Shown piece after piece: positions 53,172-64,000 of a DNA stretch of 64,000 bases. Position 1 is the stretch's first letter. Each line of letters begins with the position of its first letter. Below the pieces are notes generated by a model. The model ran no database searches. It was given only the letters and a program-made list of their open reading frames with translations, and was not told the DNA's origin. Where the stretch lies: positions 17,392,729 through 17,456,728 of the forward strand of contig JBCNJP010000017.1 in the NCBI GenBank assembly GCA_039602395.1, in the 5' to 3' direction. The stretch comes from Deinandra increscens subsp. villosa. Its lineage: Eukaryota > Streptophyta > Magnoliopsida > Asterales > Asteraceae. The position numbers and the translations under genes are program-made.

Positions 53172-55731
53172 TGTCACACCCCCAACCAACAACGGAATAT
53201 GTTGGGGCATGAGGATTGTTCAGATGCTCATGTCAACTAATTTAGTTACCAAATTTAAACATGTCACTCATTAAATGATAATAAAGTCTTACATCTCAAA
53301 TAAAATCCAAACAAAAATAAATAAATAAAATGTTTTTAAGGTCTTCAGGTCCATATCATGTCCTATGCGTGCACAAATAATCATCAGTTATGTCCTGCAA
53401 CATGTACAACATAATAAAGTCAACTACTAAAGTTGGTGAGTAATCATAGGTTTGGCATAGAATATAAGTAAAACATGCGATCTAACATTACGTGGAAATG
53501 CATAAGTATGAAAGAACATGTAATGAAATAAAGCAAGTACTAGAGTGGTGCATAAACCAATCCTGACACTTAGGTTACCAATCACTCGACGCCCAAACCG
53601 GTCAAGTCAAGTGGGAAGTCACCCCAATAGATCTATTATTGGAACCCCGGCTTTTTACAGTTAATGTACGCGAATGATCATGGAATATAATGAAAGAACA
53701 ACATGCAATATGACATACAGTTCACATACAAGCAAAACACACAATAACGAACAAGAACCGCATTTAAGTTAAATGAAAAAAAAATATAGTATGAAAGTTC
53801 GATAAGTGTATATGTTACACCCCAAACATAAAATAAAAATGGGGCTATAAATACTCACCTGGTAAGCAAGCAGGTGACAAAGAACGAGCAACAGACGAGA
53901 AGAACTAACCCTGGCGAAGACCTAGTGATTAGAAGGACCGAACAAGTATAAAGACCAATACGATCAAATAATGATTTAAATGATTAATTGGGAAATTTAC
54001 TAATTACTTATGTCAAAAACATGTTTTTTAATGGTTAATAGTACTAAAAGACCACTTTTGATAATTATGCAAGGTTTAGGGCTAAAACTGTAATTTCTCA
54101 AACTTAAGGGTTAATTATGTTAATTCAACAAAGACTTAAAAATAAATTCTTTTCCAGAATTTAGGGTATGTTATATATTTAATAAAACATTATAATAATT
54201 CTAGAAATTTCATATCTTTAGAAAAATTACACTTACTACCCGTTAAGTTTCAATAATTACATTAATGGATCAAAAGTTGTAAGATTTTGCGACGGTCATA
54301 TTTAGACTTATGAAAACCTTTACATATGTTTATTAACATCCCAGAAGTGGGTTAGTAAGTTTCATTCACTACAAAATTGTTAGATTAGAAAACTATGTAA
54401 TAAAACACTTACTTTAACGGGTCAAAACGCATAACTCTTAGGTTTTTGATAAAAAATCAGTTTTGATGGTTTGGAAACATCATAATATACTTGAAATATT
54501 ATTTAGAACAGAATACAACTCTTGGTAAATGGTAATTGTGATTTTTGGTAGTTTCCCCCAATTAAAGTGTGCGTTTAAGGTTTGACTTTTGACACATAAG
54601 ACATTTGGTCAAATACAACAATGGGATATCGTAGAGCATACAAAAACAAGAAAATTTGATGAAGAAACTTATTCGTGAAAGTCGAAGGAAGTTGGTCAAA
54701 TCGAAAGGTCAAACTTCTAGACTTTGACTTTTGAAAACGCGAATGGTTGGACAAGGCACGAAATTAAGACTTGCAGAAGCTTGAGGGAGGTTCATAGGAA
54801 CAATATCAACTGGTATTTATAGGGTAGAGGGTCGTTTAGGGTTTTAATTGAGCATAATGGTGATTTTGGTAAGTCTTGGAAAGAAAGTCAATATTTGTAA
54901 GTATGGAAACAAATCAAATTGATTATTAAATTCGAATTAAGCTGGGAGAATAAGTTAGGAGACTTTAAGATCAAGATACAGGAAGAAACCAGACCAAAAA
55001 CGAGTTAGAAAGGAGGATTTTTATCCCAAAAATAGTCAAAAAAACAAGATTGTCGCGATCAGGTCGCGATCTGTTCACTATATAATTTCGGAAACCAAAT
55101 CATACACACAAAAGTTGCGATGCCCCAATGGTTAGTGCGCTGTACACCAGACCGGGAGGTTGCCTGTTTGAATCCGGGCGGCCACATCTCTTTTATTTAT
55201 TTATTTATTTTTCTTTTTTCTTTCTTTATTTAATTTTCTTCTTTTCGCTCGAACACCTTCGTTACTTATCAGAATGACTTCAAATTTTAAACACAAGCTC
55301 GAAATATATGAAAAAACATCATGAGGTCATAAAATGTGATTTTCGATATTCACGGATCGTCCGGTTAATTCCTGAATGCGAACGAAAACCGAGATTTCGT
55401 TATTCGCGTTTCGACCTCCGATTTCCATGAAACTTCACACATATCTACTTGTGTGCGTGACTAGTATTACCCACAAGTTTGATACGTGTTCGGATTCGCG
55501 TAATCGCTCGTTTTGACTTAAATAACGTAAAACGATTTAATTTTCGATTTAGAATGCGACAAATGCAAAACATTCAAATGATTCACGAACGATACATTAA
55601 ATGACATAATTAAAGATATCCAAATGATAAACGAGATAATAAAATGAAATAGAACATGATCGTTCATTTATTATCAATCAATATTACAAGTTCGGGTCGG
55701 GTACAATCAAATGAAAAACTGAAATGTTACA
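53172..55731. repeat. Solo LTR nested in LTR E (2560 bp)
   Basis: Edges TGTCACACCCCC and GAAATGTTACA. Flanks AACAG (53167-53171) and AACAA (55732-55736) agree at 4 of 5. Its first 100 bp resemble the LTR at 62507 (GGAAT, CAGATGCTCA and TTGGTGAGTAA words in the same order), so both belong to one gypsy family. No internal coding region, hence solo. Strand undetermined. Confidence 0.75.
55114..55185 (+). other. tRNA-like sequence inside the nested solo LTR
   Basis: It has an A-box-like TGGTTAGTGCGC (55129-55140) and a B-box-like GTTTGAATCC (55166-55175) 25 bp further on, inside a plausible T arm (GCCTG/CGGGC). No convincing seven-base acceptor stem or anticodon stem forms, so it is not a functional tRNA gene. 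It could be the head of a SINE; a T-rich (TTTA)n tract follows. Confidence 0.45.
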
Positions 55732-56710
55732 AACAACACACAAGAACTAGATAAACAATTACCAATTGAACCTATAATAACTAAATGGTAATCACATCGA
55801 TCAATTTACAAACCAAAGGCATGAAATTAAACTACTCTACTCAAACTGGAAGACATCTAGAAGCAAAGCAATATTCAATTGACAATTCTAAACCTAATTC
55901 AAGTATCCATAAGCATCAATTGCAGAAAATTAGTAAACATTAAAGAACTATCAAATCCAAACATATGATTGTCATAAACCGAAAAAGTCAAAACATGAAA
56001 TAGTCATCAATCGTCCTAGGCGTCACTAGGTACTTAGCCTAGGACCATAATCCAGTCAAGAATAGATATAAAGTCAGAAACTTGAAAGGGAAACATGGTT
56101 CTAAACAAGTACGAGAAAAATCAAGCAAGAATAGGAAAAAACGACTCGCGATGTGGAATCAATTGAGTGATCTTCAGCCTCTTCTCTTGATCTCCGCTGC
56201 TCCTCCTCTTGAAAATCGTCTTCAAAAGCTCCTCTGGATAGCAATCAATCAAAAAGTCCCAAACTAATGACTTGAAGTCGAATTTAAAGCAAAACCCTAA
56301 TTTTTCCGGATTAATCCCCTCTAAGCGTATCGCTTAGAGGGTCTGTGGGCTATGCGCGATACGCTTGGAGACCATGTACGAAAAATTAGTTGGTCAACAA
56401 TTTTTAACCGCCTGTTGACTTTTCTTCACACGTGTATCGCCTGGAACTCCATCTCCAATAGGCAATACGCCTACAACTTGTATTTCAGTATTTCTTCTTT
56501 ATTTTATTATTATCATTCGTCCATCTTTTCCAATTCTCTTGTGGCCTCGGGAACTAATCTATTAACCATAATAAACACATAAAAATCATAGTAAAGACTC
56601 AAATAACTATAATTAGCTAAAAACACACAAAATTACTCAAAATGGAATGAAAACCGACTCAATTAACGTACAAAATACAAAGGAAAATAAGATGTGTTTG
56701 CAACACATCA

Positions 56711-57690
56711 AACATCCCCACACTTACTCTTTTCTCATCCCCGAAAAATATCGCAAATGGAATCATAACCAGGGAACAATTTCTAACTTATCAATTTTCA
56801 GATTTCAGTTCCAAATAACATAGCCTAGTTTGATTATCGGTATTTCGGTCCGATTAAGCCCAACCACCGATCCTTAGCCCAAAATGAATCAATTAGTATT
56901 ATTTTATTATGCTATTATTCAACCTAATGGGTCCCACACTAAAAAATTAAAACTTTACCATAATCCCGTCTTAAGATATCAAGGCCTAGGTTAAACCGTA
57001 TAGGTTTTCCTACCGTAGTATTTAAGTATATATAGGTCTAAAAAATAGTGGAATAATGAGTGAATGAGTTTTGAGTAATTTTTCAAAAATTAGAGTGTCG
57101 ATTCATGGATGCATCCACTGAGTTGCGATCCCGATGGTAGCATGTAAATCTAAACTCAATTACCTAACCTAGAGGCGTATCCTTAAAGTCGAAATCCCGA
57201 AGGGAAACATATAGGCTTTGGTATTAATTAACAACCAAAAATCTCAAAACAAATGGAATATGGAATATGGAATATGCTAGCGCCACCAATATCGGATTTA
57301 CTTTCGTAAAAAGATAGAAGCGTGCTAATATTTAAGAGACATAAAATACATATAAAAATACTAAGGTACCTATCTTTTATTTTTGACAGTTTCGGTTACA
57401 TCATTCAAAATAAGGCGGGAACAAAGCATCTTGATTTATTAATTAAAGATGTTTTTATTCATACTTAACACATAAGGATATTTAAGTATTTAAGATCGGT
57501 TGGGCCTATCAATACATCGAAAACTAGCTAGCTAACAATAACCAATTAATTAAGTTTTAGCAATTATGCACATTTAATTAGAACATTGAACCCTCATTGT
57601 ACTATCATTTCACATTATATGCAACATAAATCAAGAATATTTTTAAAATTTTCAAATTAAATAAAAAACAAATAGACTCAAGACGCAAGT
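56711..57690 (-). other. Polypurine tract and 3' internal non-coding region of gypsy E
   Basis: The plus strand starts AACATCCCCACACTTACT, so the element strand has a purine-rich AGTAAGTGTGGGGATGTT ending at the LTR. No ORF is credible in the remaining sequence. It contains a GGAATAT triplication near 57253-57274. It is cut by the insertion of gypsy F at 57691. Confidence 0.6.
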
Positions 57691-58479
57691 TGTTATACCC
57701 TGAATTCTGACCCTAATTTTTACTAATAACCTCCGACAGTTTAGGACCCCTGGATGTCAAGCATACAGGGACTGCGCTTTTGGTAACCTAACCCAAGATT
57801 TCTGCTTATGATTTATTTAATTACTATCCCAGGATGTAATGTACTGTGAATCTATCTATCTAATCAATCCCAGCATGCACGGATATCCTGCATGCTAGGA
57901 CAGTATCACTAATCTTTCTCTTTGATTCTGTGTGTTTAATCCAGGAACGAGAAGGAAGATAACAGTCATGTAGACCTAGTCCAAGTCAGAAACACGTATT
58001 GAAAGAGAGACCGCCACCAAAATCGGTCAAATAATGGCCGAAAGTAGTTGGAAGGAGATCCCTGGAATCTCGGAAATTTAGTTAGGCTTATCTATGTATT
58101 TAAATGCGGCATAGGTTTTACTTTACACACTCTCGATCACTTGTACTCACACTACCACTTAGCAAACAAGCCGCAAACACTTGTATTCGAAATACTTTAA
58201 GTGGAAATAAACGGGCAACGTGTGTTATCGTTGCCAAGGGGTTTTTATGCCGACGGCTTTTGGAGCCATCCAAGGGTTAAGGGCTCCCCCCCCCCCCCCT
58301 TCCAAATCTCGGTGTTTTTGATTGCATTCAGAGAAGTTGTTACTTGTGTTTCCATTCATCTTATTTAGACCTTGGATTTTAACCAACAAACTTAATTTTA
58401 CAAACTTTACATCTAGGGCACCATACCTCATAAACGAATTTGGTTACTTAATTTTGTCTCATAATTTTTTACCAAAACA
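57691..58479 (+). repeat. 5' LTR of gypsy F (789 bp)
   Basis: Starts TGTTATACCCTG and ends CCAAAACA, two or three bases before the primer site. It carries a run of about 14 C near 58287-58300. A TATTTAAA-type TATA candidate lies near 58097. Confidence 0.82.
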
Positions 58480-58482
58480 ATT

Positions 58483-58500
58483 TGGCTCCCACCGTTGGGC
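58483..58500 (+). promoter_or_regulatory. Primer-binding site of gypsy F
   Basis: TGGCTCCCACCGTTGGGC, a variant of the TGGCGCCCACCGTGGGGC primer site seen in many plant gypsy elements. It directly follows the LTR and sets the plus orientation. Confidence 0.75.
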
Positions 58501-58574
58501 AATTGATGTCAATATTTTTCCAAACTCTTGTTAGATTTATTTTTAACTTGATTTTTACGAAGATCCGTCAAAAA

Positions 58575-60077
58575 ATGGCAACACAACCAAGTACATCGAA
58601 TGCAACTACCCCTGCGAGTACTTCTACCATAACCAACACTATTCTTCCTCCACCACCGCCACGGGTCACCACGTCAACGACCACTATTGTGAACCGCAAT
58701 ACCAGCAGGGCTACTAATCAGGGTGTAACAGGCACAGGACGTGGTGGAGAGATTCCGCAAATGGTCTCTAATGATGAACTCCTTACCATGTTCGCAAAAG
58801 TACAGCAATATATGGAGCAACAGCAGAAAGTGAACCAGGATATGTTTGGAGAAGTAGCCAAGCTGAGGTCAGAAATGAACAGGGTGGATCATACACCCGT
58901 ATCTCATGTTCAAGCCAGAAGGATACAATATGGCAGTCCTGGGAACGAATCTAGTCTAGCAGATGACATTCAAATTGTTGATCCGAGGCCTACATATGCT
59001 ACCACTCATACTACCTTGTCCGACAGACCCAGGATGTCTACATTCAGGGAATCTGCCGCGAATCCTGGGGGCACCACTACCCAGGATACTGGTAACATCC
59101 TTGGAACCCCTAACCTTAATGCTCATACTAATGAATCTATGCAGGATACAGGCTTAAGCCCAACAGTAGCAAAGGAACTCAAAAAAATAAAGGAGATGAT
59201 CTCGAGTGTTCCTGGGGTAGTCCAGCCTATCCCTGAAGTAGCACCATCGAGTCATCGACTTTCAAGGTTCTCTCCCCCAATATGTGATGTGGAGATACCC
59301 AAGAGGTTTCAAACTCCCAGTATGAAACTGTACGATCGCACAACTGATCTAGAGGAACACGTAGCTCTGTATATGGAGAGGATGGAGGTGGTCTACATGC
59401 CCCCTGATATCAAGGAGGCATGCCTATGTAAGGGTTTCGGGTCAACACTCACAGGTTCAACCTTGAAATGGTTGCTGAGTATTCCACCCTATTCTGTCCC
59501 ATCCTTTTCTCATTTAATTAACTTATTCAATAACCAGTTTTCTTGTAGTCGAAGTTTTGAATAACTGACGAGTGACCTTTACAGGGTTACCTGGAATGCT
59601 AACGAGTCTCTCAGGGATTATGTAAACAGGTTCGGCAAGGAGACCCTGGATATTCCCAATAAGGACATGGCTACTGCTGTATAGGCATTCAAGATGGGCC
59701 TCAAGAAGGATTCGCCCTTCTATCAAGATCTCGTAATGAACCCCTGTAACAGGCTTGATGAAGTAAGGCATAGGGCCCTACGATTCATCAGGCTTGAAGA
59801 GGATAGGAAAATACAGGAAAAAGCTGACGTTGTCCCAGGATACGGCTCTTCTGACAGGAAATCAGAACCGGCACATCCAAGGTCCCAATGGCCTAAACCC
59901 TATTCCAAACCCGATAATCCAAGGGTTAATAGGGTCGCTCAGGGTGAAGAGGAGGATGATGAAGAGTATCCTACTTTTAATGAATTTTTTTTTGCTACTA
60001 ATATTGCAGGTGTGATTCCTGGGGGGCAAAGCGAGGTGGCCCAGGAAGACAGACAAACAAGCATTCTGGAAAGATAA
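58575..60077 (+). pseudogene. Gypsy gag with nonsense codons (element F)
   Basis: Starts at the ATG at 58575 (MATQPSTSNATTPASTST). A Thr/Pro-rich N-terminus leads to a helical stretch (LLTMFAKVQQYMEQQQ) and the gag domain: PPICDVEIPKRFQTPSMKLY, KEACLCKGFGSTLTG, LKWLLSIPPYSVPSF and LINLFNNQFSCSRSFE. Stops at 59562-59564 and 59682-59684 interrupt it, but the frame continues through YRVTWNANESLRDYVNRFG and KDSPFYQDLVMNPC to the end at 60077. Both breaks are single-codon changes. A frameshift near 60070 then moves the reading to the next frame. Confidence 0.88.
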
Positions 60078-62506
60078 GTCTAAGTGGTGTGCATACCTTG
60101 AGGACTTTGGCCATGTAACCGAGGATTGCATAGCTATGCGCAAGGAAATCAGCTATCTGTTGAGCAAAGGCTTCCTGAAAGAACTCTTAGGGAGGAAGAA
60201 GGACAAATCCAAGGGCGCTGACCAGTCTGCGAAATCCAAGGGCACTGACCAGACCCAGGATGCAGACAGATCACGCGGGCATCCTAAGTGGGCAACATCT
60301 CCATCTCCGGATGCAAAGGTAATCTATTTTATTTCTAGTGGATCTAATATATGTGGTACTTCTTATTCTACAGCTAAAAGACATGCAAGGGAAACTAAAT
60401 CAGACGTACCCAGGAAATCTGTCAAAGTCTCAATATAAGCAGATCTGAAGGATGTTACCTTCGGTGAAGATGATAGGTTCAACGTCATGGACCCTCACCA
60501 TGATGGGCTCGTGATTACACTCTACATAGCCAACCATTTCGTAAAGAGGATCCTAATTGACGGGGGAAGTTCTGTCAACATTATTCAATTTGAAACATTG
60601 ACCAAGATGGGGATACCCCAGGATGAAGTCATCGCCAAATCCACGGTCCTCGTAGGCTTCAGTGGGGAAACAAAGAATACCCTGGGAGAGCTGAAGCTTC
60701 CAGTTTATGTTGAAGGGTGAACTCGATGCAACGCTTTTGTGTCATGGATGCTCCGTCCGAATACAACATTATCCTGGGCAGACCCTGGATTCACGATATG
60801 AAAGTTGTCCCCTCTACGTACCATCAGTGTGTCAAACGACCCACACCCTGGGGAGTGGTCACCATCCACAGTGACCAATAGGAAGCGAAAGACTGCTACA
60901 CTTTAGCCATGAAGATTTCAGCCAAAGCTCGTCAAGGATAACAATTCAAGAAGAAGGCCAGGGATGTCCTAAAGGCAAGGGAGCAAGATGTCAAACAAGT
61001 AATCCTAGACCCATTGCATCATGGGGAAAAAGTATCAATCGGCACCAATATCCCTGGCCCCGTTGAAGAAGAGTTGGTGGAATTCCTTAGATCCAGAATG
61101 TCAACGTTTGCATGGAATACCGAAGACATGACAGGTATATCCAAAAATATTATAACTCATAAACTTGGTATTGATCCATCTTACAGGCCCGTGCATCAAA
61201 AGAGGAAGAAGTATGCCCCTGAGAAGTATGTGATAATCCAAGAGGAGGTGGACTGGCTGTTGAAAAACAAGATGATCAGGGAGGTTAAGTTCCCAAGATG
61301 GTTAGCCGATGTGGTGGTAGTGGAGAAGAAAAATGGCAAATAGAGGGTCTGTGTGGATTACACAGACCTGAACCGTGCATGTCCTAAAGACCCTTTTCCC
61401 TTACCAGACATTGACTCCATGGTAGATGCGACGGCTGGTCATGAAATGTTAACATTCATGGACGCCACCTCAGGATTACAACAAATTCAAATGGAACCAA
61501 GTGATCAAGAGGATATGGCGTTTATCACACCCACAGGTATTTATTGTTATGTTGTTATGCCCTTTGGATTAAAAAATGCAGGGGCAACCTATCAAAGGCT
61601 GGTGAATATGATGTTTAAATAAAAGCAAGGAGAAACTATGGAGGTGTATATAGACGATATGGTGGTAAAGTCCCTGAATGTCAGCACCCATGTCCAGGAT
61701 GTTAAAGACTCTTTTGACATCTTGGACAAGTACAATATGAAGCTGAATCCAGAGAAGTGCCATTTTGGAGTAGGTGCTGGTAATTCATGGGTTATATGGT
61801 GACCAAAAGAGGAATCGAAGCTAGCCCAGAACAAATTCGTGCCATCATGAACCTCAAATCACCCGAATCAACCAAGGATGTACAAAGGCTGACAGGCCGG
61901 GTTGCAGCCATGAATAGATTTATTTCCAAATCCTCGGAGAGATGCCGAGATTTCTATGAAATCTTGAGAAAGAACAAGAAATTCGAATGGACGTCCCACC
62001 ATGAGCAAGCCTTCCAGGATCTGAAGACGTACCTATCCTCGGCACCACTCTTGATGAAGCCGAATCCAGGGGAGCCTTTATCATTGTACCTTGCAGTCTC
62101 AAGAAACACGGTAAGTGGAGTCCTAACCAAGGATGCAGAGGGTCAACAACATCCGGTGTATTATGTAAGTAAGAGTCTTCTTGACTCCGAATCCAGGTAT
62201 TCACACTTAGAAAAACTTATACTAGCCCTAAGTATGGCTTCCACTAAACTTAGACATTATTTTGAGACTCATACTATACATGTGAAAACTAACTACCCTA
62301 TAAAGTCTGTCATGAGGAAACCTGAAATGTCAGGAAGGATGGCAAAATGGTCCCTGAAGTTGAGTGCTTACAACCTGGTATTGAAGCAAGAACAGCCATA
62401 AAATCACAAGCTCTAGCAGACTTTGTGGCTAATTTCAGTAGCGATATCCAAGACGAAGCAAATCAAGAATTCCAGAGCCTGCAGCAAGAAGAATTCTCAG
62501 GGTGTT
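60078..62506 (+). pseudogene. Gypsy pol: protease, RT and partial RNase H (element F)
   Basis: A knuckle-like CAYLEDFGHVTEDC comes first, then a protease with the ILIDGGSSVNII motif. RT shows YRPVHQKRKKYAPEK, RVCVDYTDLNRACPKDPFPL, VVMPFGLKNAGATYQRLVN and the catalytic VYIDDMVVKS. RNase H follows (61787-62401), with RHYFETHTIHVKTNYPIKSV. The reading is broken by stops at about 60436, 60718, 60879, 60939, 61341 and 61620, and by shifts near 61790 and 62400. It ends where another LTR (62507) has inserted; integrase is not in the window. DGGSS protease and NRACPKDPFPLP RT suggest the Tat/Athila side of gypsy rather than the chromovirus side. Confidence 0.88.
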
Positions 62507-64000
62507 TGTAACACCCCAACTGACGGCGGAATTTACGTCTGGGCGCTAAGATTGTCCAGATGCTCACAACTATATTAAAGTCATTATATATTTAACCATG
62601 CCACTTTCATTCAACAACCAAAAATAGTCAAAGATAACATCCAACAAAACATATAGTTCATACGACTCATAAAAGTTCTAGTTTTATTTAAAAGGTCTAC
62701 TAAGTCCCATGCATAATCCTATGGCGTCGATAACAATCATCAAACAGCAACACCTGCAACATGTAGAAAATAAGGTCAACTACAAGAGTTGGTGAGTAAC
62801 CACAGGTTTGAATATCAATATAAATTGAATAAAAGCGATTCATACGTCAAGTGTAAATATCTAAATCATGATCAACATGTAAAAGTGATGTGCACCAAAC
62901 CTAGACAAGTAAGGGAGCAATCACCTGGCGCCATACGCAGGCAGGCCAGGTGGGTTGTCAGCCAATAGATCTATCATTGCTGCCACAGCTCAATGGTTAA
63001 TGGTACACATGCGATTAGAGACTAGTGACTAGAGATTAGAGAATGCCACAACAAATAATCCACAAGTATCACATAACCAAAGAATCACACATAGAACACA
63101 CGGAATCGCATGTTTTATTAATAAAGTGTTTAGAGATTTTTGAATATTGGTACATGTTGCACCCCAAAACATTAAAATGAAAAATGGGCTATGAATACTC
63201 ACCTCACAGGTGAATCGAGACGAAAGACAAGCGATAGCGATGCGAAATCACGTCCGGGGATCACCTTGACAATAGACCGATACGAATCCCAAAACAAAAT
63301 AAATTAATAAAATAATTAACAAGGTCCGACTCACAACTCGATGGTGGTTTACCCAAGTGATAACATATGGTTTCAATTTGGGTCCATTCCTAGTCTAATC
63401 GGTGAGGTCAAAGTGTTTATTTATAACAAGGTGTATCTTACAATGAGGGGAATGCCTTGCTTGATTTGCCTAATTTCATGGAAGTCAAACATGGTCAAAC
63501 ATAGTCAAAATTGGTCAAACAGAAGTTAATATGGTCAAACATAGTCATACATGATCATATATGAAGTTCCAAGTTAAACTAACATCAAACATGGTGAAAA
63601 TTAGGCTAACCGACAATTCTAGTCATAATTATCACATAATCGGGTCACGGGCTTAAAATCTAGTCTTAATGACATTTAAAACAGTAAATACATCATATGT
63701 TATCATGCAAATACTAACTTGGTCAACAAGGAACCTACAACTAACATCAAACATGGTGAAAATTAGCATAACCGACGAATCTAGTCATAATTATCACATA
63801 ATCGGGTAACGGGCTTAGATCTGGTCTTAATGACATTTAAAACATTAAATACATAATATTTTATTATACAAATACTAACTTGGCCAACAAGAAACCTAGA
63901 TCTAACATGGTTTTCATGGATCTAGTCATAATAGTCACAAAAACTCAATTTTGATGCACAAATGGGGATCTAACTCTAATCATCATATAATTTTTAGATC
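62507..64000. repeat. LTR of another gypsy element, inserted in F, running off the window
   Basis: Starts TGTAACACCCCAAC, immediately after the F RNase H remnant (flank GTGTT). It belongs to the same family as 53172-55731 by shared blocks (CAGATGCTCA, TTGGTGAGTAA, AATAGATCTAT, AATGGGCTAT-AATACTCACCT). The right end is outside the window. No credible ORF. Confidence 0.75.
63579..63901. repeat. About 160-bp tandem duplication in the terminal LTR
   Basis: A unit starting CTAACATCAAACATGGTGAA occurs at 63579-63740 and 63741-63901 with scattered differences. A third, diverging copy starts at 63902. Upstream, 63488-63550, a TGGTCAAACATAGTCA word is repeated several times. Confidence 0.85.

Larger units (their letters stand above)
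52403..56710 (-). repeat. LTR of gypsy E, interrupted by a solo LTR
   Basis: Plus-strand edges TGATGTGTTAGG and GCAACACATCA give matching inverted ends (TGATGTG/CACATCA). On the element strand it is preceded by a purine-rich tract (56711-56728) and followed by a primer site (52378-52396). Minus the nested element it is about 1.74 kb. A cluster of odd-centred palindromes lies at 56317-56472, including CCCTCTAAGCG-TAT-CGCTTAGAGGG. Confidence 0.8.

Noticed and set aside
55114..55185. Functional tRNA gene
   Set aside because: No proper acceptor stem or anticodon stem; only the A and B boxes and T arm are convincing.
63341..63529. 62-codon ORF near the window end
   Set aside because: Short, within the terminal LTR and next to simple TGGTCAAACATAG repeats; no family pattern.

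Overview
This window looks like transposon-dominated nuclear DNA from a eudicot plant. The style of the retrotransposon proteins suggests Asteraceae, but that is recall rather than a search. The DNA is AT-rich. It holds one intact-looking host gene, a three-exon R2R3-MYB of the MIXTA-like type (17551-18936, minus strand). Nearly everything else is transposable elements, many nested, several with boundaries I could place by target-site duplications (TSDs). Two runs of exactly 500 N (8240-8739, 33321-33820) are scaffold gaps.

Layout. 1-8239: Ty3/gypsy chromovirus A (extra ORF, gag-pol with one frameshift, polypurine tract, 3' LTR). 8740-10378: minus-strand copia B (gag start, repeat-rich leader, primer site, 5' LTR). 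10743-16434: near-complete L1-type LINE with a 16-bp TSD. 17551-18936: MIXTA-like MYB. 19297-23000: small DNA elements and SINEs (Harbinger-like MITE, two SINEs, hAT MITE, Mutator-like elements). 23272-31010: copia C with both LTRs and a hairpin-rich leader, flanked by a duplicated host segment instead of a TSD. 31451-33273: Harbinger-like element containing a Pack-MULE (31978-33210) that carries a protein phosphatase 1 fragment. 33821-35306: minus-strand copia D with a tandem-repeat leader. 35962-43083: Helitron with a decayed helicase. 43860-48378: a 210-bp direct duplication, hAT debris and a 3-kb solo LTR with its TSD. 48639-48921: nuclear copy of plastid atpA. 50070-51787: dead MuDR-type transposase. 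51968-57690: minus-strand gypsy E, its LTR invaded by another solo LTR. 57691-62506: gypsy F, full of stop codons. 62507-64000: LTR of a further element that runs off the window.

The most unusual signal is non-coding. LTRs or leaders of several unrelated retroelements are packed with short, self-complementary, CG-containing words, different in each lineage: GGCG-GTA-CGCC in A, with related odd-centred palindromes in the 45331 solo LTR and in E; TCGTAAAC/GATTACGA in B; CGATCGAAAAG in D. The C leader holds about nine successive stem-loops. Also notable: the LINE's TAATG stop-start overlap; the Pack-MULE with a 9-bp TSD; a Harbinger insertion confirmed by its empty paralogous site; and a copia whose flanks imply recombination between two insertions.
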